DNA from: JAAFIP01 sp963775085
GTDB taxonomy: Bacteria > Pseudomonadota > Gammaproteobacteria > Burkholderiales > Burkholderiaceae_C
Reading direction: 5' to 3'
Length of the DNA: 64,000 nt
Assembly: GCA_963775085.1 (NCBI GenBank)
Contig: CAVZHO010000003.1
Location: 131,052 to 195,051 of the forward strand
Shown: positions 8,801 to 17,671 of the stretch, piece after piece
Numbering within the stretch: position 1 is the stretch's first letter
Layout: every line of letters begins with the position of its first letter
Program-made: the position numbers and the translations under genes
Notes under the pieces: model-generated
What the model was told of the DNA's origin: nothing
The model's database searches: none
The model's input: only the letters and a program-made list of their open reading frames with translations

Positions 8801-10048
8801 ATGGACCAGAGTGCCACTTTGCTGATGGGTTTGGCCTTGGCCTTGGGCTGCGGTTTGCTCATCGGCATTGAGCGTGAGCGGCGCAAGGGCACCGGGCCGC
8901 AGCGGCAGTTTGCCGGGGTGCGGACCTTTGCGTTGACGGCGCTGCTGGGGGCGGGCACACAGGCGCTAGAGCAGCCCCTGTTGCTGTTTGCGGCAGGCTT
9001 GTTGGTGGCGGGCCTGGGTGTGGTGTCGTCTTGGCGCGACCGCTCTGACGACCCCGGCGTGACGACGGAGGTGGCGTTGTTTGTCACTTTCCTGTTGGGG
9101 GTAATGTCGCTGCAAGCGCCAGTGGTGGCTGCTGCTGGCGCGGTGGTGGTGTCGGGGCTGTTGGCCGCACGCACTGCCGTGCAACGCTTTTCTACCCAAA
9201 CCCTGACGGAGCGCGAATTTCGCAGCGCATTGGTATTGGCCGCAGCAGCGCTGATTATTTTGCCACTCACGCCGGATCGCGCCATCGCCTGGTTGGGCGG
9301 CGTGAACCCCTACATGGTGTGGCGACTGGTGGTCGTGATGATGCTGTTGCAGTCGGCGGGGCATATTGCGTTGCGTTTGGCGGGGCCTCGTATGGGCTTG
9401 GCGCTGTCTGGTTTGGCCTCAGGCTTTGTATCGAGCACGGCGACGGTGGCAGCCATGGGTGCGTTGGCGCGGCAGCAACCCGGCGTGACCATGGCTTGCG
9501 TCTGCGGGGCATTGCTGTCCACTGTCGCTACCTCATTGCAGATCGGGTTGATCAGCTTGGTGATCCAACCCGGGTTATTGCACGGCCTGGTGCCGTCGTT
9601 GGCCTGTGCGTTGCTCGCCTCGTTGTTGGTGAGTGGCCTGGCATTTCGGCGCAGCGATACCCAGAGCGAACCGATAGCCCATCGCGATGCTTTCAGCGTT
9701 TGGCAGTCGGTGGTGCTTGCGCTGCTGCTCTCCGGGTTGACGGCGCTGGTGGGCTGGGCGCAAACCGCCTATGGGCAGACGGCTATTTTTGCTGCGACCG
9801 GTTTGGCGGCACTGGCCGACGCGCATGCCGCGGTAGCGGCCGTGATGTCGCTGGCAGCGAAGGACGCCAGTCAAACCAGCTTGGTGCTACCAGCAGTACT
9901 GCTGGCCTTTACGACCAATTCGCTCAGCAAGATCGTGGCCGCTTACAGCGCTGGCGGGGTGCGCTATGGCAATCTGACAACCAGCGGCCTGGTGACGGTC
10001 GCCGTCGCCGTGTGGTTGCCTTGGGGATGGTCTAGATCGATGGGCTAG
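8801..10048 (+). CDS. MgtC/SapB-family DUF4010 membrane protein
   Basis: 415 residues, almost entirely hydrophobic with about ten or more predicted membrane segments. The N-terminal block LGCGLLIGIERERRKG followed by QFAGVRTFALTALLG is the MgtC/SapB signature; the rest corresponds to a DUF4010 domain ending in TNSLSKIVAAYSAGG and a C-terminal helix. It is an inner membrane protein of unknown substrate. ATG 8801 has GGAGG eight bases upstream. It is convergent with the metallo-beta-lactamase-fold gene, with only 14 bases between the two stops. Confidence 0.85.
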   Translation: MDQSATLLMGLALALGCGLLIGIERERRKGTGPQRQFAGVRTFALTALLGAGTQALEQPLLLFAAGLLVAGLGVVSSWRDRSDDPGVTTEVALFVTFLLGVMSLQAPVVAAAGAVVVSGLLAARTAVQRFSTQTLTEREFRSALVLAAAALIILPLTPDRAIAWLGGVNPYMVWRLVVVMMLLQSAGHIALRLAGPRMGLALSGLASGFVSSTATVAAMGALARQQPGVTMACVCGALLSTVATSLQIGLISLVIQPGLLHGLVPSLACALLASLLVSGLAFRRSDTQSEPIAHRDAFSVWQSVVLALLLSGLTALVGWAQTAYGQTAIFAATGLAALADAHAAVAAVMSLAAKDASQTSLVLPAVLLAFTTNSLSKIVAAYSAGGVRYGNLTTSGLVTVAVAVWLPWGWSRSMG

Positions 10049-10062
10049 CAGCGCAAACACGG

Positions 10063-11130
10063 TTAAACCACACTGAATCGGTAGACACCATCGGTATCCA
10101 TCAGGCGCGTCAGCTTGCCCTCAAACCACAGCGCATGCAAATGCGCCACCGCCTCGCCCATGGCAAAGGTCATCTGGTGCAAGTCGAGTTCGCGTTTGAA
10201 CATGATGGGTACGATGTCGGCTCCGCTGGTCGGCTTCTCACTGCACGCGTGCATCACCTCGGCCAGGCGGTCGGCATGGTGGTTATGCAACTGGGCGATG
10301 CGCTGGTGCATGCCGGTAAAGGGCTTGCCATGCGAGGGCAGCACCAGGGTGTTGGCAGGTAGTTGAAGATATTTATTGATGGAGCTTAAAAACTGCCGCA
10401 GCGGGTCGCCTTCGGGTTCCAGGTCAAATACGCTCACATTGGTGCTGATGCGGGGCAGCACCATGTCGCCGCTGATCAAGGTGTTGATCTCAGCGCAATG
10501 CAATGCAATGTGCTCGGGCGCATGCCCATAGCCGCTGATGCAGCGCCAGTCTCTGCCGCCAATGCGGATGGTGTCGCCGTCCATCATGCGGCGGTAGCTG
10601 GGCGGCACGGCGGGGACCAGGCCGCTGTAGTAGCCGGTGCGAGCCTTGAGCTTGGCAATGGAGTCCGCGTCGGTCAGCCCGTGTGATGCATAAAAATCAG
10701 CCGTGGCCTGGCCACCAAAATTGGTGGCGTTGCTGCTGGCATTGCGCGCGGCACTGTAGTCGGTGCCACTGATCCACAGGCGCACTTTCCAGGTATCGCA
10801 AATCCAGTGCGCCAGGCCAATATGGTCGGGGTGCATATGGGTGCAAATCACGCGCAGAATGGGCAGGCCTTGCAACTGGGTGTCAAAAATTTGCTGCCAC
10901 TGCGCGCGGCTCTCGGGCTTGTCGATGCAGCAGTCCACCACGGTCCAGCCCTCTACTTTCCCATTCTCGCCGTCGATGCAGTCGCGCAACAGCCACAGGT
11001 TGATGTGGTTCAGCGCAAAGGGCAGGCCCATGCGGATCCAGCGCACGCCGGGCGCTACATCCAGGAGGTGGCCAAAATCGGGCAGCGTGTCCCCTAGCGG
11101 ATAGGTCAGTTCGTGTTCCAGGCTGTTCAT
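10063..11130 (-). CDS. Metallo-beta-lactamase-fold hydrolase
   Basis: The zinc motif THMHPDHIGLAHW (H-x-H-x-D-H) is at about residues 118-130, followed by later ligands in GYGHAPEHIAL and ISGDMVLPRIS and a C-terminal LPSHGKPF. The domain arrangement resembles the glyoxalase II-like/hydroxyacyl hydrolases often found in fatty-acid or branched-chain degradation regions; the substrate is not determined. ATG 11130 is preferred to a TTG at 11154. The gene is divergent from the LiuR-type regulator, and its likely promoter brackets the shared palindrome at 11177-11198, so it may belong to that regulon. Confidence 0.85.
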   Translation of the reverse strand: MNSLEHELTYPLGDTLPDFGHLLDVAPGVRWIRMGLPFALNHINLWLLRDCIDGENGKVEGWTVVDCCIDKPESRAQWQQIFDTQLQGLPILRVICTHMHPDHIGLAHWICDTWKVRLWISGTDYSAARNASSNATNFGGQATADFYASHGLTDADSIAKLKARTGYYSGLVPAVPPSYRRMMDGDTIRIGGRDWRCISGYGHAPEHIALHCAEINTLISGDMVLPRISTNVSVFDLEPEGDPLRQFLSSINKYLQLPANTLVLPSHGKPFTGMHQRIAQLHNHHADRLAEVMHACSEKPTSGADIVPIMFKRELDLHQMTFAMGEAVAHLHALWFEGKLTRLMDTDGVYRFSVV

Positions 11131-11170
11131 GTAGAGGGAGAAATGATGGGGCAATGGGTCGTAATTGGCG

Positions 11171-11198
11171 CTATAGTTGACGTTTACGTAAACGTCAA
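11171..11198 (-). promoter_or_regulatory. LiuR-type operator with divergent promoter
   Basis: A perfect 22-base palindrome occupies 11177-11198: half-site TTGACGTTTAC followed by its exact reverse complement. On the - strand TTGACG is followed after 17 bases by TATAGC (11170-11175), a good sigma-70 pair reading into the metallo-hydrolase. The same palindrome recurs at 23791-23814 before liuB. The site matches what I know of LiuR boxes in proteobacteria. Confidence 0.8.
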
Positions 11199-11270
11199 TT
11201 CAAGTGGGCATTGTAGAGCGTGGGCTTGGGCGCGCATGTCACCTTGGGTTTTCTCCACATGGGCAGTACG

Positions 11271-11684
11271 ATGGGCAGCAGTTACAGCATTAGCGATTTG
11301 GCCAAAGAGTTTGACCTGACCACCCGCGCCATGCGCTTTTATGAAGACATGGGCCTACTCACTCCGGGGCGCAGTGGCCCCGGCGGGCGCAACCGGGTGT
11401 ACAGCGCCCGCGACCGCACCCGTTTGAAACTCACGCTGCGGGCCAAGCGCCTTGGTCTGTCGCTGACGGAGGCCAGGGAGCTGATCGACATGTACGACAG
11501 CCCGCGCGACACCGTGCCGCAACTCAAAAAATTCCTCACTGTGCTGGCCGCGCACCGCGTGGAGCTTGAGGAGCAACTGGCCGAGCTGCAAGCCAACCTG
11601 GACGAAGTGAAAGAGCACGAAAAAGAGGCCAGGGCACTGCTGGCCAAAAGCGACAAACCCCTTGCCAAGAAGGCCACCCAATGA
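11271..11684 (+). CDS. liuR: MerR-family regulator of leucine/isovalerate degradation (LiuR type)
   Basis: The N-terminal MerR winged helix reads YSISDLAKEFDLTTRAMRFYEDMGLLTPGR, then NRVYSARDRTRLKLTLRAKRLGLSLTEARELI. A C-terminal dimerisation coiled coil (about residues 85-130) is rich in Glu, Leu and Lys. The Cys ligands of metal-sensing MerR proteins are absent, as expected for LiuR, which senses pathway CoA intermediates. The start is ATG 11271 by similarity; ATG 11259 is possible. The gene sits beside its putative palindrome and overlaps the downstream thioesterase by four bases, followed by liuA, the classic LiuR target. Confidence 0.88.
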   Translation: MGSSYSISDLAKEFDLTTRAMRFYEDMGLLTPGRSGPGGRNRVYSARDRTRLKLTLRAKRLGLSLTEARELIDMYDSPRDTVPQLKKFLTVLAAHRVELEEQLAELQANLDEVKEHEKEARALLAKSDKPLAKKATQ

Positions 11685-12109
11685 GTGATGCCATTTACCA
11701 GCGCGTGCACACCAGCTTTGTGCGCCAGGGCATGATGCAACACTTGGGCGTGCGCCTGGTGCGCGCCGAGAAAGGCGAGGTAGAGTTTGCCCTGCCCATG
11801 AGCGATAAGGTTACCCAGCAGCAGGGCGCATTCCACGGCGGGGCCTTGGGCGCGCTGGCCGACATTTGCTGCGGCTACGCCGCGCTCAGCGTGGCACCCG
11901 AGGGCATGGAGGTGACGACGGTGGAATACAAAATCAACTTTGTAGCTGCGGCTGTGGGGCAAGAAGTGGTGTGCGTCGGCAAGGTGGTCAAAGCCGGGCG
12001 TACGCTCACTATCACCCACGCCGAACTTTTTGATGTGCGGGACGGTGTGCGCAAGCTGTGTGGGCTGATGCAGGCGACGATGATTGCGGTGGAGAAAAAA
12101 TATGCATGA
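11681..12109 (+). CDS. PaaI-family (hotdog-fold) thioesterase
   Basis: A 142-residue single hotdog domain. The motif QQGAFHGGALGALADICCGYAA is the helix-containing active-site region of PaaI-like acyl-CoA thioesterases, and VEYKINFVAAA is the usual following strand. It probably hydrolyses a short or branched acyl-CoA in the cytoplasm, perhaps to release CoA trapped in leucine breakdown. ATG 11681 overlaps the regulator's stop (ATGA). It is followed by liuA after 57 bases, so the three genes probably form one transcript. Confidence 0.85.
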   Translation: MSDAIYQRVHTSFVRQGMMQHLGVRLVRAEKGEVEFALPMSDKVTQQQGAFHGGALGALADICCGYAALSVAPEGMEVTTVEYKINFVAAAVGQEVVCVGKVVKAGRTLTITHAELFDVRDGVRKLCGLMQATMIAVEKKYA

Positions 12110-12125
12110 CATGCGAGAAACAGAT

Positions 12126-12152
12126 CCGTTTCGACTGAGCTTGTCGAAGTCT
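12126..12152. repeat. GCTTGTCGAAG-type palindromic intergenic repeat
   Basis: CGTTTCGACTGAGCTTGTCG then AAGTC, with complementary TTCGAC and GTCGAA ends. This short hairpin motif is widespread in proteobacterial intergenic regions. Only one copy was noticed in this window. Confidence 0.5.
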
Positions 12153-12166
12153 TCTTGGAGTAACAA

Positions 12167-13345
12167 ATGAACCTACCCGGCCTCAATTTCCAACTCGGCG
12201 AAGACATTGACGCACTGCGCGACGCGGTGCGCGACTTTGCGCAGACCGAGATTGCGCCGCGTGCGGTCGAGATCGACAAGACAGACCAATTCCCCATGGA
12301 CCTGTGGCGCAAGATGGGTAGCCTGGGCGTGCTGGGCATCACCGTGGGTGAGGAGTACGGCGGCGCAGGCATGGGCTACCTGGCGCACATGATCGCCATG
12401 GAAGAAATCTCGCGCGCCTCGGCCAGCGTGGGCCTGAGTTACGGCGCGCACAGCAACCTGTGCGTCAACCAGCTCAAGCGCAACGGCAGCGAGGCGCAAA
12501 AGCAAAAGTACCTGCCCAAGCTGATCAGCGGCGAACATGTGGGCGCACTGGCCATGAGCGAGCCCAATGCGGGCAGCGATGTGATCAGCATGAAGCTGAA
12601 AGCCGAAGACAAAGGCGGCTACTACCTGCTGAACGGTACCAAGATGTGGATCACCAATGGCCCTGATGCCGACACCATGGTCGTCTACGCCAAGACGGAA
12701 CCCGAGCTGGGTGCGCGTGGAGTCACCGCCTTTATCGTAGAAAAAGGCATGAAAGGCTTTAGCACCGCGCAAAAGCTCGACAAGCTGGGTATGCGCGGCA
12801 GCCACACGGGAGAGATGCTGTTTAACAACGTCGAAGTGCCCGCGCAAAACATCCTAGGCGCATTCAACGGTGGAGCCAAAGTGCTGATGAGCGGCCTGGA
12901 CTACGAGCGCGCCGTGCTGGCCGCCGGGCCCATTGGCATCATGCAAGCGGTGATGGACAACGTAATTCCCTACACGCACGACCGCAAGCAGTTTGGCCAG
13001 AGCATCGGCGAGTTTCAGTTGATACAAGGCAAGGTGGCCGACATGTACACCGTGCTGCAAGCGGGCCGTGCCTTTTGCTACACCGTCGGCAAAAACCTGG
13101 ACATGCTGGGCACCGAACACGTGCGTCAGGTGCGCAAAGACTGCGCCAGCGTCATCCTATGGTGCGCAGAGAAGGCGACGTGGATGGCCGGCGAGGGCAT
13201 CCAGATATTTGGCGGCAATGGCTATATCAACGACTACCCATTGGGTCGCCTGTGGCGCGATGCCAAGCTGTATGAAATTGGTGCGGGCACCAGCGAAATA
13301 CGGCGTATGCTGATTGGACGAGAATTGTTTGCGGAGACCGCGTGA
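12167..13345 (+). CDS. liuA: Isovaleryl-CoA dehydrogenase
   Basis: FAD enzyme oxidising isovaleryl-CoA to 3-methylcrotonyl-CoA in leucine degradation. At 392 residues it has the acyl-CoA dehydrogenase blocks LAMSEPNAGSDV, KMWITNGPDADTMVVYAKT and QIFGGNGYINDYPLGRLWRDAKLYEIGAGTSEI. The catalytic base is placed as in isovaleryl-CoA dehydrogenases, Glu247 in GLDYERAVLAAGP, rather than near residue 370. ATG 12167 has a GGAG site upstream (TTGGAGTAACAA). It lies downstream of the LiuR-type regulator and thioesterase, and its stop overlaps the ATG of can by one base. Confidence 0.95.
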   Translation: MNLPGLNFQLGEDIDALRDAVRDFAQTEIAPRAVEIDKTDQFPMDLWRKMGSLGVLGITVGEEYGGAGMGYLAHMIAMEEISRASASVGLSYGAHSNLCVNQLKRNGSEAQKQKYLPKLISGEHVGALAMSEPNAGSDVISMKLKAEDKGGYYLLNGTKMWITNGPDADTMVVYAKTEPELGARGVTAFIVEKGMKGFSTAQKLDKLGMRGSHTGEMLFNNVEVPAQNILGAFNGGAKVLMSGLDYERAVLAAGPIGIMQAVMDNVIPYTHDRKQFGQSIGEFQLIQGKVADMYTVLQAGRAFCYTVGKNLDMLGTEHVRQVRKDCASVILWCAEKATWMAGEGIQIFGGNGYINDYPLGRLWRDAKLYEIGAGTSEIRRMLIGRELFAETA

Positions 13346-13998
13346 TGCCCTTGAATGACCTCTTAGCCCACAACCGCGCCTGGGCCGCGCAAATGGTGCG
13401 CGAGCGGCCTGGTTTTTTTACCGGCCTGTCGCAGCAGCAAAACCCCAAATACATGTGGATCGGCTGCAGCGACTCGCGCGTGCCTGCCAACCAGATCACC
13501 GGGCTGGAGCCCGGCGAAGTGTTTGTGCACCGCAACGTGGCCAACGTGATGGTGCATACCGACCTGAATGCCCTGAGCGCCGTGCAGTATGCGGTGGACA
13601 TGCTGAAGGTAGAGCATGTCATCGTCGTCGGTCACTACGGCTGCGGTGGCGTGCAGGCGGCGCTGTCCAACGCCCGCATTGGCCTGGCCGACAATTGGAT
13701 ACGCCATGTGCAGGACGTGCGCGATAAGCACCAGGCCGCGCTCAATGCCGCACCCGCCCGGCAGCGCCTGGACATGCTGTGCGAACTTAACGTCATCGAG
13801 CAGGTGGTCAACGTCTGCCACAGCACCGTGCTCAAAGACGCCTGGCATCGTGGCCACCCCATCACCGTGCATGGCTGGATCTACGGCGTGCACGACGGTC
13901 TGCTGGTGGACTTGCAGGTGGGTACCGGATCGCTTGCAGAGCTGGAGGCACTGCACGAAGCTGCTATTGCTCAGGTTTTTGCTAAAAATAGGCCATAG
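13345..13998 (+). CDS. can: Beta-class carbonic anhydrase
   Basis: Interconverts CO2 and bicarbonate. The zinc and active-site residues are visible: Cys-x-Asp-x-Arg in WIGCSDSRVPA (around residue 40) and the His-x2-Cys pair in VVGHYGCGGVQ. Bicarbonate supply fits with the biotin-dependent 3-methylcrotonyl-CoA carboxylase of the same region. ATG 13345 overlaps the liuA stop by one base; GTG 13342 is an alternative. The last three codons and the stop lie in a copy of the dispersed repeat. Confidence 0.94.
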   Translation: MPLNDLLAHNRAWAAQMVRERPGFFTGLSQQQNPKYMWIGCSDSRVPANQITGLEPGEVFVHRNVANVMVHTDLNALSAVQYAVDMLKVEHVIVVGHYGCGGVQAALSNARIGLADNWIRHVQDVRDKHQAALNAAPARQRLDMLCELNVIEQVVNVCHSTVLKDAWHRGHPITVHGWIYGVHDGLLVDLQVGTGSLAELEALHEAAIAQVFAKNRP

Positions 13999-14040
13999 TC
14001 CTTGTCGATAGGACATATATAGCTACATAATTTATAGCAT
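13989..14040 (+). repeat. Dispersed palindromic repeat, copy 4 (can/aceK junction)
   Basis: AGGCCATAGTCCTTGTCGAT, then AGGACATATATAGCTACATA, then ATTTATAGCA. The TAG of its TAGTCC landmark is the stop codon of can, and the repeat ends two bases before the aceK start. Confidence 0.8.
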
Positions 14041-14042
14041 TT

Positions 14043-15896
14043 ATGTTCCCCCAGCGCCTGGACTCCACGCTCGCCTACGACATCGCCAAAGCGATGATGG
14101 ATGGCTTTAACCGGCATTACCGGCTGTTTCGCACCGAGTCGGCCCGCGCCAAGCACCGCTTTGAAACGCAGGATTGGCATGGGCAGCAGCGGGCGCAGCG
14201 TGAGCGCATAGAGTTTTACGACCTGCGGGTGAAAGAATGCGTGATGCGGCTGGAGAAAGAGTTCAAGGCCGGGGCCCAGCCGATGGACGTTTGGCAGCAG
14301 ATCAAGCTGCACTATATCGGCCTCTTGGTAGACCACCACCAGCCCGAGCTGGCGGAGACATTTTTTAACTCGGTGACGACGAAGATTTTGCACCGCACGC
14401 ATTTTCACAACAGCTTTATCTTTGTCCGGCCAGCGGTCAGCACCGAGTACATCGAGAACGATGAACCCGCCGCCACGCCGACCTACCGTGCCTACTATCC
14501 CACCCGCGAGAGCCTGCACGCCACGATTGTGCAGGCGATAGATAATTTCCACTTGCAAAAACCATTTGAAGATGTGCAGCGTGACGCGGGTTTTGTGTTG
14601 ACGGCGATGGACGCGCAGATGGGCGACATGACGCTGCGGGCGAACTTTCAAATCCAGGTGTTAAGCGCGCTGTTCTACCGCAATAAGGGGGCCTACGCCC
14701 TGGGCAAGATCATCAACGGCTTTAACGAGGTGCCTTTTGCGCTGCCGATTTTGCATACGGCAGACGGAAAGCTCGTCATTGATGCCGCGCTGTTTGGCGA
14801 GGACGATTTGCTGATTCTGTTCAGCTTTGCACGCGCCTACTTTATGGTGGACATGGAAGTGCCGTCGGCGTATGTGCAGTTTTTGCGCAGCATGATGCCG
14901 CACAAGCCGCGTGCCGAGATTTACAACGCACTGGGCCTGGCCAAGCAGGGCAAGACGCTGTTTTACCGCGACTTTTTGTACCACCTGCGCCATAGCTCCG
15001 ACAAGTTTCGCATCGCCCCCGGCATCAAGGGCATGGTGATGCTGGTGTTTGATCTGCCCAGTTTCCCCTATGTCTTCAAGCTGATCAAAGACTATTACCC
15101 GCCGCAAAAAGACACCAGCCGCGAGCAGATCAAGGGCAAGTATCTGCTGGTCAAGCAGCACGACCGCGTGGGCCGCATGGCCGACACCCTGGAGTACAGC
15201 GAGGTGGCCTTTCCGCGCGCGCGTTTTGACGACGCGCTGATTGCCGAGATCGAAAAGTTCGCGCCCAGCCAATTGGAGATCAGCGACCGCGATGGTGATG
15301 GCCAGGCCGAGGTGATCATCAAGCACCTGTACATCGAGCGGCGCATGATCCCGCTGAACATCTATTTACAAGAGGCCTTTGATCAGGGGCTGGAGAACGC
15401 CAAGCCGCGCGAGCAGATGGAAAAAGCCGTTATCGAATACGGCAACGCCATCAAAGACCTGGTACGCGCCAACATCTTCCCCGGCGACATGCTGTGGAAA
15501 AACTTTGGCGTCACGCGCCACGGCAAGGTGGTGTTCTACGACTACGACGAGATCGAATACATCACCGACTGCAAGTTTCGCAAAGTGCCTGAGCCGCGCA
15601 ATGAAGAAGACGAGATGAGCGGCGAGGTGTGGTACAGCGTGGGGCCCAAGGATGTGTTTCCGGAAACCTTTGGGCCGTTTTTATTGGGCAATACGGCGGT
15701 GCGCGAAGTGTTTATGAAGCACCATGCCGATTTGCTGGAGGCCAGCTTTTGGCAAAACCATAAGGAAAGCATCCAGGCGGGGTATGTTCATGATGTGTTT
15801 CCATATGAGCTGGAAAAACGCTTTATCAACAAAAACGCAGAAAATATCACTAAAAATGTGCGTGAGCAGCTTTCAAATCAGGAGCGCTCAGCATGA
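14043..15896 (+). CDS. aceK: Isocitrate dehydrogenase kinase/phosphatase
   Basis: Bifunctional enzyme that phosphorylates and dephosphorylates isocitrate dehydrogenase, steering carbon between the TCA cycle and the glyoxylate bypass. At 617 residues it has near-normal length. The regulatory N-terminal half has HRTHFHNSFIFVRPAVSTEY. The kinase half has APGIKGMVMLVFDLPSFPYVFKLIKD (ATP-loop and lysine region), ANIFPGDMLWKNFGVTRHGK (catalytic loop with Asp-Met-Leu and Asn) and VVFYDYDEIEYI (metal-binding Asp). It fits a region that yields acetyl-CoA from leucine. It overlaps the next gene by four bases. Confidence 0.96.
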   Translation: MFPQRLDSTLAYDIAKAMMDGFNRHYRLFRTESARAKHRFETQDWHGQQRAQRERIEFYDLRVKECVMRLEKEFKAGAQPMDVWQQIKLHYIGLLVDHHQPELAETFFNSVTTKILHRTHFHNSFIFVRPAVSTEYIENDEPAATPTYRAYYPTRESLHATIVQAIDNFHLQKPFEDVQRDAGFVLTAMDAQMGDMTLRANFQIQVLSALFYRNKGAYALGKIINGFNEVPFALPILHTADGKLVIDAALFGEDDLLILFSFARAYFMVDMEVPSAYVQFLRSMMPHKPRAEIYNALGLAKQGKTLFYRDFLYHLRHSSDKFRIAPGIKGMVMLVFDLPSFPYVFKLIKDYYPPQKDTSREQIKGKYLLVKQHDRVGRMADTLEYSEVAFPRARFDDALIAEIEKFAPSQLEISDRDGDGQAEVIIKHLYIERRMIPLNIYLQEAFDQGLENAKPREQMEKAVIEYGNAIKDLVRANIFPGDMLWKNFGVTRHGKVVFYDYDEIEYITDCKFRKVPEPRNEEDEMSGEVWYSVGPKDVFPETFGPFLLGNTAVREVFMKHHADLLEASFWQNHKESIQAGYVHDVFPYELEKRFINKNAENITKNVREQLSNQERSA

Positions 15897-16384
15897 TCTC
15901 GCGGGACGCCTGGGAGCTATGGAGCTTTATTGTCACGGCGCTGGGCCTGCCGGTGGCCATCATCATTTTTATGTGGCAGCAGCGCAAGGAGCGGGAGAAC
16001 GAAGACGAGGAAGGCTACCAGCTGCTGTCCAATGCGTACAACGATTTTTTAAAGGTGGTGCTGGCCCATCCCGACCTGCAACTGCGCAGCAATGCAGCGC
16101 TGCCCAACGCCACGCCCGAGCAGATCGAGCGTATGCTGGTGATTTTTGATATGCTGATCTCGCTGTTTGAGCGCGCCTACCTGGTGGCCTACAAGCCCAA
16201 GATGAGCGACGAAGAGCGCCGCCGTTGGAACAGCTGGGACGACTACATGCGCGAGTGGTGCCGCCGCGACGATTTCCACAGCGCGCTGCCCTTGCTGCTG
16301 CGCGGCGAAGACCCTGATTTCCAGGTCTATATTCGCCGCGTGGCTGGCGAGGAGCGCGGTAGTTTGGTTCAATCTGCATCGTGA
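15893..16384 (+). CDS. Membrane-anchored hypothetical protein coupled to aceK
   Basis: 163 residues. One N-terminal transmembrane helix (about residues 8-27, LWSFIVTALGLPVAIIIFMW) is followed by a charged QQRKERENEDEE linker and a soluble helical domain rich in Trp, Arg and Glu (RRRWNSWDDYMREWCRRDDF). It resembles small DUF4760-like proteins, but I cannot assign a function. The ATG overlaps the aceK stop by four bases, so it is translationally coupled and may act with or localise near AceK; that link is inference. Confidence 0.7.
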   Translation: MISRDAWELWSFIVTALGLPVAIIIFMWQQRKERENEDEEGYQLLSNAYNDFLKVVLAHPDLQLRSNAALPNATPEQIERMLVIFDMLISLFERAYLVAYKPKMSDEERRRWNSWDDYMREWCRRDDFHSALPLLLRGEDPDFQVYIRRVAGEERGSLVQSAS

Positions 16385-16429
16385 CACGGCACCGGTTTAC
16401 ATTTCACAGTTTTTTCAAGGAGTTTAAAA

Positions 16430-17611
16430 ATGAACGATCCTATCGTTATCGTCAGCGCCGCCCGCACCCCCATGGGGGCTTTTATGGGCGATTTCGCAAG
16501 CCTGTCCGCCCATGACCTGGGCGGCGCAGCCATCAAGGCGGCCGTGCAGCGCGCCGGTATATCACCCGACGTGGTGAATGAAGTACTGTTTGGCAACTGC
16601 CTGATGGCAGGCCAGGGCCAGGCCCCGGCGCGCCAGGCGGGGTTCAAGGGCGGCCTGCCCAAGAGCGCAGGCGCGGTCACTTTAAGCAAAATGTGCGGCA
16701 GCGGCATGCGCGCCGCCATGTTTGCCCACGACATGCTGGCCGTGGGCAGCGCCGACGTGATCGTAGCGGGCGGCATGGAGAGCATGACCAACGCGCCCCA
16801 CCTGCTGCCCAAGGGCCGCAGCGGCATCCGCATCGGGCATGACCGCATTTTTGACCACATGATGCTGGACGGCCTGGAGGATGCCTACGAGGCCGGCCGC
16901 TCGATGGGCACCTTTGGAGAGGAATGCGCGGCCAAATACGAATTCAGCCGAGAAGCACAGGACAAATTCGCCATAGCCAGCGTAGAGCGAGCGCAGATAG
17001 CTACCAAATCGGGAGCGTTTGCCGCCGAGATCACGCCTGTCACGGTCAAGAGCCGCAGCGGCGAGGTGGTGGTCAGCATCGACGAAGGCCCGGCCAAGGC
17101 GCGGCTGGACAAGATTGCCACGCTGAAACCCGCATTTAAGAAAGACGGCACCATCACGGCGGCCTCCAGCTCGTCCATCAACGACGGTGCCGCCGCACTG
17201 GTGATGATGCGCGCCAGCACCGCCGAAAAGCTCGGCTGCAAGCCACTGGCGCGCATCGTCAGCCACGCCGTGCACGCGCAGGAGCCCAACTGGTTCACCA
17301 CCGCCCCCGTGGGCGCCACGCAAAAGGCGCTGACCAAAGCCGGTTGGAGCGTGCGCGATGTGGATCTGTGGGAAGTGAACGAGGCGTTTGCCGTGGTACC
17401 GATGGCCTTGATGACGGAGCTGAAAGTCAGCCACGAGATTCTGAACGTCAACGGCGGTGCCTGCGCCCTGGGCCACCCCATCGGTGCCAGCGGTGCGCGC
17501 ATCATGGTCACCCTGATGCATGCGCTGAAGGCACGCGGCCTCAAAAAAGGCCTGGCCACGCTGTGCATTGGCGGCGGCGAGGGCACTGCGGTGGCGCTGG
17601 AGATGCTGTAA
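16430..17611 (+). CDS. Acetyl-CoA C-acetyltransferase (thiolase)
   Basis: 393-residue thiolase. The acyl-accepting Cys lies in LSKMCGSGMRA (residue ~89). The second catalytic set is NVNGGACALGHPIGASGARI (His) and LCIGGGEGTAVA (Cys). The FSREAQDKFAI and NEAFAVVPMALM blocks are typical of acetoacetyl-CoA thiolases. In this neighbourhood it probably cleaves acetoacetyl-CoA derived from leucine, although a biosynthetic PhaA-like role is equally possible. ATG 16430 follows CAAGGAGTTTAAAA, a good ribosome-binding site, about 45 bases after the aceK operon. Confidence 0.93.
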   Translation: MNDPIVIVSAARTPMGAFMGDFASLSAHDLGGAAIKAAVQRAGISPDVVNEVLFGNCLMAGQGQAPARQAGFKGGLPKSAGAVTLSKMCGSGMRAAMFAHDMLAVGSADVIVAGGMESMTNAPHLLPKGRSGIRIGHDRIFDHMMLDGLEDAYEAGRSMGTFGEECAAKYEFSREAQDKFAIASVERAQIATKSGAFAAEITPVTVKSRSGEVVVSIDEGPAKARLDKIATLKPAFKKDGTITAASSSSINDGAAALVMMRASTAEKLGCKPLARIVSHAVHAQEPNWFTTAPVGATQKALTKAGWSVRDVDLWEVNEAFAVVPMALMTELKVSHEILNVNGGACALGHPIGASGARIMVTLMHALKARGLKKGLATLCIGGGEGTAVALEML

Positions 17612-17664
17612 GCACTATATATTTAATAGCTACTTATGCCCTGGCGACAAGGACTAGAGGGCTA
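17611..17664 (-). repeat. Dispersed palindromic repeat, copy 5 (thiolase/SDR gap)
   Basis: GCACTATATATTTAATAGCT, then ACTTATGCCCTGGCG, then ACAAGGACTAGAGGGCT. It fills almost the whole 60-base gap between the two genes. Confidence 0.8.
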
Positions 17665-17671
17665 AAACACC

